Shown one piece after another: positions 45,236-54,309 of a stretch of DNA of 64,000 nucleotides. Under the pieces are notes generated by a model. That model was not told where the DNA came from. It searched no databases and saw only the letters and a list, made by a program, of their open reading frames with translations. The position numbers were made by a program, and so were the translations under genes. How positions within the stretch are numbered: the stretch's first letter is position 1; every line of letters begins with the position of its first letter. The DNA is taken from assembly GCF_011393335.1 (NCBI RefSeq), contig NZ_CP049865.1, positions 806,001 to 870,000 on the forward strand, in the 5' to 3' direction. Source of the stretch: Propioniciclava coleopterorum (GTDB taxonomy: Bacteria; Actinomycetota; Actinomycetes; Propionibacteriales; Propionibacteriaceae).

Positions 45236-47215
45236 ATGGACGTCCTGGCCGTGCTCGGCTCGCTCGCCAACGGCTTCGGCGCGCTCGTCGGCGGCGTCCT
45301 GCAGGCCTGGCTGCTCGTGCACGCCGCGCGCCGGGTGCTGGGGGTGCCGGTCGGCTGGATCCGCGCCTTCCTCGTCTCGTTCGTGACGCTGGGCATCTTC
45401 TTCGCCGTCGTCACCTGGCTGCTGGAGTCCGGCACCGTGGCGATCACCGACGCCAACGGCGGCGCGGTCATGGCCGTGCTGGCCGTGGCGGCGCTGTGGG
45501 CGTTCGCGTTCAGCGCCGCGGTGCTGGTCGGGCTGGAGGTGCTGTGGCCGACCGGCTCGCTGCCGCCGCTGCGCACCTGGCTGTTCGGCTGGAAGCGGCG
45601 GCTGGCCACCGCCCGACGCTCCGCGCAGATCAGCGCCATCCTGGCGCGCCACGGACTGGGGTCCCAGCTGCGGGGGCTCGCGGCCAGCAACCGGCCCGCC
45701 CAGACCGCCCGGTCGCTGCGGCTGGCGCTGCAGGACTCCGGGGTGACCTTCGTCAAGCTCGGCCAGATGCTGTCCACCCGCGCCGACCTCATGCCGCCGG
45801 TGTTCATCGCCGAACTGTCGCACCTGACCAACCGCGTCCCGCCGCAGCCCTGGCCCGTCTTCGCCGAGACGGTGACGACCGAACTGGGACGCCCCCTGGA
45901 CGAGGTGTTCGCCAGCATCGAGGAAGAGCCCCTCGCGTCGGCGTCCCTGGCGCAGGTGCACACGGCGCGCCTGCTGGACGGCCAGGAGGTCGTCGTGAAG
46001 GCGCAGCGCGCCAGCGCCTCCGACCAGGTCGCCCTCGACCTGGAGATCCTGCGGCGCCTCGCCCGGCGGCTCGAACGGTCGGCGCCCTGGGCCCGGCGGC
46101 TGGGCGTCGCCGGCCTGGTCGAGGGGTTCGCGGATTCCCTGGACGAGGAACTGGACTACGGCGTCGAGCTCGACAACATGGCGGCGCTGCGCCCCAGCGC
46201 GGACGCGCGCGGCATCCGGATCCCGCAGGTCGACGCGTCCCTGTGCTCGTCGCGGCTGATCGTGATGGAGCGCCTCACCGGCACCCCCATCGCGCAGGCG
46301 TCCGACCTGATCGCCGGCCTGGACGCCGACGTGCGGGCCGCCGCCGCCCAACGGCTGCTGGCCGCGGTGCTGGGGCAGTTGCTGGACGACGGCATCTTCC
46401 ACGCCGACCTGCACCCGGGCAACGTGGTGATCTGGGACGACGGCTCGGTCGGTTTGCTGGACTTCGGCTCGGTCGGACGCCTCGACGCCCCGTCGCGGCA
46501 GACCCTGGCCATGCTGCTGTGGGCCATCGACGCCGACGACCCGGTGCTGGCCACCGACTGCGTCCTCGAACTGCTGGACCGCCCCGACCGGCTCGACGAG
46601 CGCGGGCTGCAGCGCGAGCTGGGCCAGCTCATCACCCGGTACCGCGGCGGCCTGGGACGCGGCGGCAGCCTCAAGGTGTTCAGCGAACTGCTGTCCATGG
46701 TGATGCGGCACGGCTTCGGCGTCCCGCCGCAGATCGCGGCCGCGCTGCGCTCGCTGGGCGCCCTGGAGGGCACGCTGAAGCAGCTCGACCCCGGGCTCGA
46801 CCTCGTGGACGCCGCCCGCACGGTCGCCCGCGAGGTGACCGGCGACCTCACCCCCGAGACGGTGCGGGCCCAGGTGGAGCGCCGGCTCATCCGCGTCCTG
46901 CCGGTGCTGGAGCATCTGCCCCGCCGCGTCGACAAGCTCACCGAGGACCTGACCGAGGGCCGGTTCACCGTGCGCGTCCGGGCGTTCAGCGACCCCGCGG
47001 ACCGTCACTTCCTCACCGGCCTGGTGCAGCAGCTGGTGCTGGCGCTGCTGTCCGGCGCCTCCGTGCTGGGCGGCATCCTGCTGGTCACCACCGCCGCCGG
47101 CCCGCAACTGCTCCCCGGCCTGGGGGTGTTCGCGCTGCTGGGCTACCTGCTCGCGTTCGCCGGCCTGGTGTTGGCGCTGCGCGCCGTCGCGCTCATCTTC
47201 ACGCGCCCGGGCTGA
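45236..47215 (+). CDS. ABC1/UbiB-family atypical kinase
   Basis: 659 residues. Two or three N-terminal hydrophobic segments precede a soluble ABC1 kinase-like domain with FVKLGQMLSTRADLMPP (the KxGQ motif), PLASASLAQVHTARL, VVVKAQR, LDEELDYGVELDNM, FHADLHPGNVVIWDDG and LLDFGSVGRLD. Two C-terminal helices follow. Relatives regulate quinone or lipid metabolism. It sits between rplY and prs on the opposite strand. ATG 45236 has a GGGGG site 6 nt upstream. Confidence 0.9.
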   Translation: MDVLAVLGSLANGFGALVGGVLQAWLLVHAARRVLGVPVGWIRAFLVSFVTLGIFFAVVTWLLESGTVAITDANGGAVMAVLAVAALWAFAFSAAVLVGLEVLWPTGSLPPLRTWLFGWKRRLATARRSAQISAILARHGLGSQLRGLAASNRPAQTARSLRLALQDSGVTFVKLGQMLSTRADLMPPVFIAELSHLTNRVPPQPWPVFAETVTTELGRPLDEVFASIEEEPLASASLAQVHTARLLDGQEVVVKAQRASASDQVALDLEILRRLARRLERSAPWARRLGVAGLVEGFADSLDEELDYGVELDNMAALRPSADARGIRIPQVDASLCSSRLIVMERLTGTPIAQASDLIAGLDADVRAAAAQRLLAAVLGQLLDDGIFHADLHPGNVVIWDDGSVGLLDFGSVGRLDAPSRQTLAMLLWAIDADDPVLATDCVLELLDRPDRLDERGLQRELGQLITRYRGGLGRGGSLKVFSELLSMVMRHGFGVPPQIAAALRSLGALEGTLKQLDPGLDLVDAARTVAREVTGDLTPETVRAQVERRLIRVLPVLEHLPRRVDKLTEDLTEGRFTVRVRAFSDPADRHFLTGLVQQLVLALLSGASVLGGILLVTTAAGPQLLPGLGVFALLGYLLAFAGLVLALRAVALIFTRPG

Positions 47216-47272
47216 GCCGCCCGTCACCCGGGCCGCGTCCGCCGGGACGCCCCGCCCGCCGACCGCGTCGGC

Positions 47273-48253
47273 CTACAGGCTGGCCCCGTCGAACAGGCTG
47301 GTCACCGAGCCGTCGGTGAAGATCTGGTGGATCGCCTCGGCGATCAGCGGCGCGACCGACAGGATGGTGAGGTTCGGGACGTTGACGCCCTCGGGGATGG
47401 GCAGCGTGTTGGTCATGATGACCTCCTCGAACGGCGCCGCGTTCAGCCGCTCGGCGGCCGGCCCCGACAGGATCGGGTGGGTCGCGGCGGCGATCACGGC
47501 GGCCGCGCCGTGCTCCTTGAGCGTGTGGGCGGCGGCGGCGATCGTGCCGGCCGTGTCGATCATGTCGTCCACCAGCAGGCAGACCCGCCCGCGGACGTCG
47601 CCGACGACCTCCCCCACGGCGACCTCGTTGGCCTTGTTGGGGTCGCGGCGCTTGTGGATGATCGCCAGCGGCGCGCCCAGCCGGTCGGTGTACGCGTCGG
47701 CCAGCCGGACGCGGCCGGCGTCCGGGCTGACGACGGTGAGGTTGTCCAGCGGGTACTTGGCGGTGATGTAGTCCACCAGCACCGGCAGGGCGATCAGGTG
47801 GTCGACCGGGCCGTCGAAGAAGCCCTGGATCTGCGACGCGTGCAGGTCGATCGACATGAGGCGGTCCGCGCCGGCGGTCTTGTAAAGGTCGGCGATCAGG
47901 CGGGCCGAGATCGGCTCGCGCCCGGCGTGCTTCTTGTCCTGGCGGCCGTAGGGGTAGAACGGCGACACGACCGTGATGCGCTTGGCGGAGGCCCGCTTGA
48001 GCGCGTCGATCATGATCAACTGCTCCATCAGCCACTCGTTGACCGGCGCCGGGTGCGACTGGATCACGAAGGCGTCCGCGCCGCGCACCGACTCCTCGAA
48101 CCGGACGTAGATCTCCGAGTTCGCGTACGTCAGGGCCCGGGTCGGGACGAGGTCCACCCCCAGCAGCGACGCGACCTCATCGGCGAGCTCGGGGTAGGCC
48201 CGGCCCGACGCGAGGATGAGGTGCTTCTCGGACTGGCGCTTGATCCCGGTCAC
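47273..48253 (-). CDS. prs: ribose-phosphate pyrophosphokinase
   Basis: 326 residues, forming PRPP from ribose-5-phosphate and ATP. The flexible loop is VVSPFYPYGRQDKKHAGREPISARLIADL, the metal-binding region is DLHASQIQGFFD, and the PRPP loop is CLLVDDMIDTAGT. The N-terminus HLILASGRAYPELADEVASLLG is normal for class I. GTG 48253 overlaps the glmU stop (GTGA). Confidence 0.96.
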   Translation of the reverse strand: MTGIKRQSEKHLILASGRAYPELADEVASLLGVDLVPTRALTYANSEIYVRFEESVRGADAFVIQSHPAPVNEWLMEQLIMIDALKRASAKRITVVSPFYPYGRQDKKHAGREPISARLIADLYKTAGADRLMSIDLHASQIQGFFDGPVDHLIALPVLVDYITAKYPLDNLTVVSPDAGRVRLADAYTDRLGAPLAIIHKRRDPNKANEVAVGEVVGDVRGRVCLLVDDMIDTAGTIAAAAHTLKEHGAAAVIAAATHPILSGPAAERLNAAPFEEVIMTNTLPIPEGVNVPNLTILSVAPLIAEAIHQIFTDGSVTSLFDGASL

Positions 48254-49704
48254 TGCTCGGCGGTCCCTTCGTTGTCGCCCGCCTCGGCGGCGGCCTGGTG
48301 CGTCTTGGTGCCTTCGCGGCGCTTGGCCACCCAACCGGGAATATTACGCTGCCGTCCCCGGGCCACCGCCAGTTCGCCCGGCCCGACCGGCTCGGTGATC
48401 GCGGACCCGGCGGCCACGTAGGCCCCGTCCGCCACCTCGACCGGCGCGACGATCACCGAGTTGCTGCCGACGAAGCTCGCCTTGCCGATGACGCTCTTGG
48501 ACTTGGTGACGCCGTCGTAGTTGGCGAAGATCGTGCCGGCGCCGATGTTGGCCGACTCCCCGATCTCGACGTCGCCGGCGTAGGTGAGGTGCGGCACCTT
48601 GGCGCCGGGCCCGATCTTGGCGTTCTTCGTCTCGACGAAGGTGCCGATCTTGCCGTCCTCGCTCAGCTCCGTGCCGGGGCGCAGGTACGCGAACGGCCCG
48701 ACCGAGGCGCGGACGCCGATGATCGCGAGCGACCCGTGCGTCCGGACGACCGAGGCGTCCTCGCGGACCTCGACGTCGATCAGGGTGGTGTCCGGCCCGA
48801 TCGTCGCGCCCGAGGCGACCGAGGTCGCCCCCTCGAGGCTCGTGCCGGGCAGCAGGGTGACGTCGGGTGCGAGGTCGACGGTGTCGTGCACCCACGTGCT
48901 CGCCGGGTCGAGGATCGTGACGCCGGCGCGCATCCACTTCTCCAGCAGCCGGCGGTTCGCCTCCTGGCCCAGCGCGGCGAGCTGGACGCGGTCGTTGACG
49001 CCCTCAGCCTGCCAGCGGTCGTCCAGGATGTGGGAGTGCACGTCGCGGCCCTCGCCGCGGGCGAACTTCACCACGTCGGTGAGGTACAGCTCGCCCTGGG
49101 CGTTGTCCGTGGTCAGGGACGCGAGCCCGTCGCGCAGGATCTCGGCGTCGAAGACGTAGATGCCGGCGTTGATCTCGGTGATCGCCGCCTGCGCCGGGGT
49201 GGCGTCCTTCTGCTCGACGATGGCCGCCACCTGGTCGCCGTCGGAGTCGCGCACGATGCGCCCGTAGCCGAACGGTTCCTCCAGCACGGTGCTCAGGACC
49301 GTCACGGCGTCGCCGTTGGCGCGGTGGACCCCGACGAGTTCGGCGAGGGTCTCGCCGGTGAGCAGGGGCACGTCGCCGTAGGTGACGACGATCTCGCCGT
49401 CGACGCCGGCGAGTTGCTCCAGCCCCGAACGGACCGCGTCCCCGGTGCCGTTCTGCTGCTCCTGGACGGCGATCGTGACCTGCGGCGCGATGTCGGCCAG
49501 GTGCTCCTCGATCTGCTCGCGCTCGTGCCCGACGACCACGACCAGGTGCTCGGGGTCCAGGTGTTCGGCGGCGCGGATGGCGTAGCTCAACAGCGAACGG
49601 CCGGCGATCTGGTGCAGGAGTTTCGACGTGCGCGACTTCATGCGCGTCCCCGCGCCCGCCGCCAGCACCACGACTCCCGCGACTCCCGCTACCTGTTCGT
49701 CCAT
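48250..49704 (-). CDS. glmU: bifunctional UDP-GlcNAc pyrophosphorylase/GlcN-1-P acetyltransferase
   Basis: 484 residues, making UDP-GlcNAc for peptidoglycan. The uridyltransferase domain has VVLAAGAGTRMKSRTSKLLHQIAGR and GDVPLLTGETL. The left-handed beta-helix acetyltransferase has hexapeptide repeats and NAKIGPGAKVPHLTYAGDVEIGESANIGAGTIFANYDG, with the catalytic His in the VPHL segment. A short basic and acidic tail ends the protein. GAAGGAG precedes ATG 49704. Confidence 0.96.
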   Translation of the reverse strand: MDEQVAGVAGVVVLAAGAGTRMKSRTSKLLHQIAGRSLLSYAIRAAEHLDPEHLVVVVGHEREQIEEHLADIAPQVTIAVQEQQNGTGDAVRSGLEQLAGVDGEIVVTYGDVPLLTGETLAELVGVHRANGDAVTVLSTVLEEPFGYGRIVRDSDGDQVAAIVEQKDATPAQAAITEINAGIYVFDAEILRDGLASLTTDNAQGELYLTDVVKFARGEGRDVHSHILDDRWQAEGVNDRVQLAALGQEANRRLLEKWMRAGVTILDPASTWVHDTVDLAPDVTLLPGTSLEGATSVASGATIGPDTTLIDVEVREDASVVRTHGSLAIIGVRASVGPFAYLRPGTELSEDGKIGTFVETKNAKIGPGAKVPHLTYAGDVEIGESANIGAGTIFANYDGVTKSKSVIGKASFVGSNSVIVAPVEVADGAYVAAGSAITEPVGPGELAVARGRQRNIPGWVAKRREGTKTHQAAAEAGDNEGTAEQ

Positions 49705-49783
49705 GATCGCTCCTTCGTTGGGGACGCTCGGCAGCCTACCGAACCGACCGCGGTCACCCGTGGTCCCGACAGGGTTCGGGCGG

Positions 49784-49789
49784 CACAAT
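49784..49789 (+). promoter_or_regulatory. leaderless −10-like box of the antiporter gene
   Basis: CACAAT, then 6 nt, then GTG 49796. The region between glmU and this gene therefore holds two divergent promoters. Confidence 0.4.
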
Positions 49790-49795
49790 GGCGCC

Positions 49796-51648
49796 GTGGA
49801 AACAGCCCTCATCCTCGTCGGCATCGCCGTGGTGGTGTTGGGTGGCGAGGCGCTCAGCGAGCGCTTCAACGTCCCCGCCCCGCTCCTGCTGATCGCCGTC
49901 GGCGCCGCGGCGTCCTACGTGCCGGTCCTGCCGGAGATCCACCTGGAGCCCGAGGTCGTCCTGCTCGGGCTCCTGCCCCCGCTGCTCTACACCGCCTCGA
50001 TCCAGACCTCGCTGGTCGACTTCACCGCGAACCGGACGCCGATCCTGGCGCTGTCGGTCGGCCTGGTGGTCGTCACGACCTTCGCGGTCGGGGCCGTCGT
50101 CAACTGGCTGATCCCCGACCTCGGCTGGCCCGCCGCGCTCGCGATCGGCGCCGTCGTGGCGCCCCCGGACGCCGTCGCCGCCACCGCCATCGGACGCCGG
50201 ATCGGGCTGCCCCGCCGGATCGTGACGATCCTGGAGGGCGAGTCGCTGCTCAACGACGCCACGGCGCTGGTGGCGCTGCGCACCGCCATCGCCGCGATCG
50301 CGGGCGCGGTGTCCCTGGGCGAGATCGGCCTGGACTTCCTGGTCGCGGCCGGCGGCGGCGCGGCGGCGGGCTTCATCGTCTTCGCGCTGGTGGCGTGGCT
50401 GCGGCGCCGGGTCACGACCCCGGTGATCGACACCACGATCTCCCTCATCACCCCGTGCGCGGCCTACATGCTCGCCGAGTCGGTGCACGCCTCGGGCGTG
50501 ATCGCCGTCGTGGTCGCGGGCCTGCTGCTGGGCCACAAGGCCCCGATCATCCAGACCGCCCCGTCGCGGATCGCCGAGCGCACCACCTGGGGCGCCATCG
50601 CGTTCCTGCTCGAGAACGCGGTCTTCCTGCTGATCGGGTTGCAGACCAGGTGGATCGTCGAGGACGTGATCGCCAGCCACCTGCCCCTGGGCTGGATCGT
50701 GCTGGTGTGCGTGACCGTGCTCGCGACGGTGATCGTCGTCCGGCTCGGCTGGATCTTCGCGCTGCGCGTGCCCCTGCTCCTGACGTCCAACCGGGGCGCC
50801 CCGGCTGGGTGCCGAGCGCGTTCCTGGTCGGCTGGGCCGGGATGCGCGGCGTCGTGACGCTCGCGGCGGCGTTCATCATCCCGCTGTCGGTCCCGCACCG
50901 CGAGGTGCTGCTCCTGATCGCCCTGACCGTGGTGGCGGGCACGCTCTTCCTGCAGGGCCTCACCCTGCCCTGGCTGACGCGGCGCCTCGACGTCGAGACC
51001 CCCGACCCGGCCGCGGACGCCCTCACCCGCGCCGTCGTCCTCGAGGACGCCGGCCGGGCTGGCCTCGAGCGCCTCGGCACGCTGCACTTCGACGACCCGC
51101 ACCACGTGCTGGACCTGGTCCGCAAGCGGATCGACGAACGCAGCTTCGCCGCCTGGGAGCGGCTCAGCACCGCCGGGGACCGCGAGTCGCCCTCGCAGCT
51201 GTACGCGCGCGTCCGGCGGGAGATGCTGCAGGCCGAGCGCGAGAAGGTGCTCGAGATACGCGGCAGCGGGACGGTGCCCGGCGACATCATCGCCGAAGTG
51301 CTGCAGATGCTGGACGTCGAGGAGTCGATGAGCGACACCCGCACCGAGCGGGCGGAGGCGATGCGGACCGCCGGGCTGCGGCTGCGCGAGGCGCAGCAGT
51401 GCGACGACCTGGCGTCGCACCCGGCGATCGACGACGCCGAGGCGTCCGCGTGCCCCGCCTGCGTCGCCGAGGGCACCGACTGGGTGGCGCTGCGGCGCTG
51501 CCTCGACTGCGGCAACGTCGGGTGCTGCGACTCCTCGCCGTCCCGGCACGCGTCCCGGCACTTCCGCGAGAGCCACCACCCGGTGATGGAGTCGGCTGAG
51601 CCCGGCGAGGCGTGGCGCTGGTGCTACGTGCACCACATCACGGGCTGA
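49796..51648 (+). CDS. Na+/H+ antiporter with C-terminal UBP zinc finger, broken by a one-base deletion
   Basis: Expected 617 residues. An NhaP-type CPA1 antiporter occupies about residues 1–400 with roughly 12 helices, including IGAVVAPPDAVAATAIGRR and ILEGESLLNDATALVALR (the acidic ion-binding helix) and AFLVGWAGMRGVVTLAAAF. A hydrophilic cytoplasmic region follows. The last 80 residues are a UBP-type zinc finger, with CPAC, CLDCGNVGCCD and HASRHFRESHHPV. As sequenced the frame is lost at LLTSNRGAPAG and regained one base over at GWVPSAFLVGW. 1,853 nt is 3n−1, and the C run 50799–50802 has lost a base. Confidence 0.87.
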
Positions 51649-51681
51649 GCCCCGCGCCGCCGGCCGACGAACCGGCCCGCC

Positions 51682-53361
51682 TCAGGCGCGGAACTCCGCG
51701 GCGCGGAGCTCGGCCAGGTGTTCGTGCACCAGCGCCACCACCGTGGCGCCCTCCCCGGTGGCCGCGGCGACGCGCTTCATCGAGCCGGCCCGGATGTCGC
51801 CGGCCGCGAAGATCCCCGGCACGGCGGTCTCCAGGCTCGCCGGCGGCAGCCCGTCGACCCACAGCTCCCGGGGCACGTCGCGCCCGGTCTGGACGAAGCC
51901 GGCCTCGTCGCGGCGAACCCGCGCGGGCAGCCAGTCGCAGGCGGGATCGGCGCCCAGCAGGAGGAAGAGCCCGCCGGCCTCGACGCGCTCGACGTCGCCG
52001 GCCACCGACAGGTCGAGCCACTCCAGCCGCCCGTCGCCGCCGCCGCCGACCACCTCGGAGCGAGGGCGGACGTCGATGTTCACCGTCGCGTCGATCTCGC
52101 GGATCAGGTACTCCGACATCGTGTCCGCCAGGCCGGCGCGCCGCACGACGATCGACACGTGGGCGGCGAACTTGGCCAGGTGGATCGCCGCCTGGCCCGC
52201 GGAGTTCCCGCCGCCCACCACCGCGACGCGGCGTCCCTTCATCTCCCGGGCGACCGCGGTGGCCGCGCCGTAGTGGACGCCCACCCCGAGGTACGCGTCC
52301 AGCGCGGGGACGCCCAGCGTCCGGTAGGCGACCCCGGTCGCGACCACGACGGCGCGGGCGCAGATGCGCGCGCCGCGCACGAACACGTGGTGGTGCGGCG
52401 GCTCGTCGTCGGGGCCGTCCTGGATGTCGGTGACGGGCCGCCCCGTGTAGAACCGGGCGCCGAACCGGAACGCCTGCGTGCGGGCGCGTTGGGCCAGCCG
52501 CATCCCGGAGATGCCGCGCGGGAAGCCCAGGTAGTTGCGGATCATCGAGCTCGACCCGGCCTGCCCGCCGATCGCCTCGGACTCCACCACGATCGTGCTC
52601 AGCCCCTCCGACGCCGCGTACACCGCGGCCGCGAGCCCGGCCGGTCCGGCGCCGACGATCACGACGTCGGCGACCTGGTCGGCGGGGATGTCGTCGTGGC
52701 CGCCGTACATCGCCTCGGCCGCCTTGGCGACCGTCGCGTCGGAGAGGAACTGCCCCCGGAACGCCCGCATCAGCGGCAGGACGGCGTCCGGGCCTGCGGC
52801 CTCGATGATCGCCCGCCCCTCGGGGCTGTCGGCGCGATGCGACCGCGACGGCATCCCAGTGCGCTCCAGCCAGTCGCGCAGGGCCGCCACGTTGGCGTCC
52901 GGCCGGTCGTAGACGAGCTCGACGCCGGCGACGACCGGGCCGGCGACGGACCAGCCCCAGTCCGACAGGGTCTCGACGAGGGCGGTGTGGAACTCCTCGT
53001 CGCGCAGCCCGCGCGGGATCACGAGGTAGGCGTCGAGGTCGTTGTCGAGCGTCGCGAGGCGCAGGGTGTCCGCGGCGTCCGGGAAGTCCTCCGACGCCAG
53101 CAGCGTGATCCGGCGCGCCGTCGGGACCAGCGGCCGGAGCCGCCGGAACACGTCGAGCGAGTCGGCGTCCGGCAGCCGGTGTTCGACGGCGACCAGGGCG
53201 AGCTGGTGCCCCTTGCGGAGCAGGTCCGCCACGACCTTCTCGGCGTCGTGCCCGCTGGTCGCCGGCACGATCTCGTAGTCGCGGGAGTAGCGCTGGAACT
53301 CGCCCAGCAGGGTGGCGCGGTGGGTGTCGGTCACCAGCAGGATGACCGGCCGCTCACCCAT
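51682..53361 (-). CDS. thioredoxin-reductase-like FAD protein with N-terminal receiver-like domain
   Basis: 559 residues. An N-terminal receiver-like domain (about 1–130, LVTDTHRATLLGEFQ, LALVAVEHRLPDADS) appears to have Glu where a receiver keeps its phosphoacceptor Asp. From about 230 comes a TrxR-type flavoprotein: DVVIVGAGPAGLAAAVYAASEG (FAD), RRVAVVGGGNSAGQAAIHLAKF (NADPH) and VPGIFAAGDIR. The redox CxxC is replaced by GVGVHYGAATA, so it should not reduce thioredoxin. It faces the UBP-antiporter gene tail to tail with a 33-bp gap. Confidence 0.87.
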   Translation of the reverse strand: MGERPVILLVTDTHRATLLGEFQRYSRDYEIVPATSGHDAEKVVADLLRKGHQLALVAVEHRLPDADSLDVFRRLRPLVPTARRITLLASEDFPDAADTLRLATLDNDLDAYLVIPRGLRDEEFHTALVETLSDWGWSVAGPVVAGVELVYDRPDANVAALRDWLERTGMPSRSHRADSPEGRAIIEAAGPDAVLPLMRAFRGQFLSDATVAKAAEAMYGGHDDIPADQVADVVIVGAGPAGLAAAVYAASEGLSTIVVESEAIGGQAGSSSMIRNYLGFPRGISGMRLAQRARTQAFRFGARFYTGRPVTDIQDGPDDEPPHHHVFVRGARICARAVVVATGVAYRTLGVPALDAYLGVGVHYGAATAVAREMKGRRVAVVGGGNSAGQAAIHLAKFAAHVSIVVRRAGLADTMSEYLIREIDATVNIDVRPRSEVVGGGGDGRLEWLDLSVAGDVERVEAGGLFLLLGADPACDWLPARVRRDEAGFVQTGRDVPRELWVDGLPPASLETAVPGIFAAGDIRAGSMKRVAAATGEGATVVALVHEHLAELRAAEFRA

Positions 53362-53482
53362 GACGCTCCCCCGCTCCGCCGAGGGTGGGGGCGCCGGACG
53401 CGTGCGGGTGGAGCACAGCCATGACCCACATGCTGACAGACCCCGCCCGGCCGCCGGAAGAGGGGGAGGATCGGGGGCGAGG

Positions 53483-54040
53483 TCAGCCGGCGCGGCGGTA
53501 CAGCGAGGCGACCGCGCCGGAGCGGAAGTCGCGGCGCTCGACCAGCTCCAGGCGGGTGCTCTCCCGCAGCCCTGCGAGCAGCGCGGGCCCGTGACCGACG
53601 ATCACCGGGTGCACGACGAACTGGAACTCGTCGATCAGGCCGAGGTCGGCCAGCGCCAGCGGCAACCTGACCCCGCCGACGAGCCCGTGGCCGGGTTCCT
53701 CCTTGAGTCGGCGCACCGCCGCGCCCAGGTCGCCGCCGAGCAGTTCGGCGTTCCAGTCGGGGGCCGGCAGCGTGGCCGACACGACGTACTTCCTCGTCGG
53801 GTCGATGGCCTCGGCGAACGGGATCTCCCACTCCTCCATCCAGGCGGGCCAGACGCCGTTCGCGGGCCTGCGCCACGCGGATTCCATCATGCCGTAGGTC
53901 ACCCGGCCGTACAGCAGCGCGTCGACCCGCTCCATCTCGGCGGTCCAGAACGCCATCGACTCCGGGTCGGGGGGCAGGCCCGCCTGGTGGTGGACGCAGC
54001 CGTCCAGCGTGACGTTGATCGAGTAGCGAAGTGGCCTCAT
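53483..54040 (-). CDS. dihydrofolate-reductase-family (RibD C-terminal) protein
   Basis: 185 residues. RPLRYSINVTLDGCVHHQAG opens the family's first strand, LLYGRVTYGMMESAW binds cofactor, and EPGHGLVGGVRLPLALADLGLIDEFQFVVHPVIVGHGPAL completes the RibD_C fold. Such stand-alone proteins are presumed NADPH reductases of unknown substrate. They are not the essential FolA. There is no riboflavin gene nearby. Confidence 0.87.
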   Translation of the reverse strand: MRPLRYSINVTLDGCVHHQAGLPPDPESMAFWTAEMERVDALLYGRVTYGMMESAWRRPANGVWPAWMEEWEIPFAEAIDPTRKYVVSATLPAPDWNAELLGGDLGAAVRRLKEEPGHGLVGGVRLPLALADLGLIDEFQFVVHPVIVGHGPALLAGLRESTRLELVERRDFRSGAVASLYRRAG

Positions 54041-54120
54041 GGCATTCCCCGTCCGGCCCCACGTGACTTCGGGACGCCTTCAGGCTACTGCGGGCGTCCA
54101 GCGTCGCCACGGTGCCGCCG

Positions 54121-54199
54121 CTCCCCGGGTAGGAGTCGAACCTACTTCGCTAATCCTGATTCAAAGTCAGGCGGGCCCTGCCGAAAGACCAACCGGGGA
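54121..54199 (-). tRNA. tRNA-Gln(UUG)-like gene with atypical D and variable regions
   Basis: 79 nt. The acceptor TCCCCGG/CCGGGGA is perfect with discriminator G. The anticodon stem is CCTGA/TCAGG with loop CTTTGAA, giving UUG, and the T arm is GTAGG-TTCGACT-CCTAC. The D arm can pair GGTC with GGCC around TTTCGGCAG, so A14 is replaced by T, and the variable loop is 9 nt (ATTAGCGAA). Conserved stems argue against decay, but it departs from standard tRNA-Gln. CCA is not encoded. Confidence 0.7.
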
Positions 54200-54309
54200 C
54201 TGGACCCCAGCGGGTCCTCGGCCGAGTGTAGGCCAGCGGGCGGTGCCCCGCACGCGGCAACGGGCGCGGTTCATTGGCGCCCACGCGTCGCTCGCGAGAC
54301 ACTACACGG

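Noticed and set aside
49796-51648. Programmed ribosomal frameshift in the antiporter gene
   Set aside because: There is no slippery heptamer or clear stimulatory structure, and the same −1 loss affects five or six unrelated genes, which argues for a common technical cause.
51682-53361. Thioredoxin reductase (trxB)
   Set aside because: The CxxC motif is absent and an extra N-terminal domain is fused, so the classical function is not supported.
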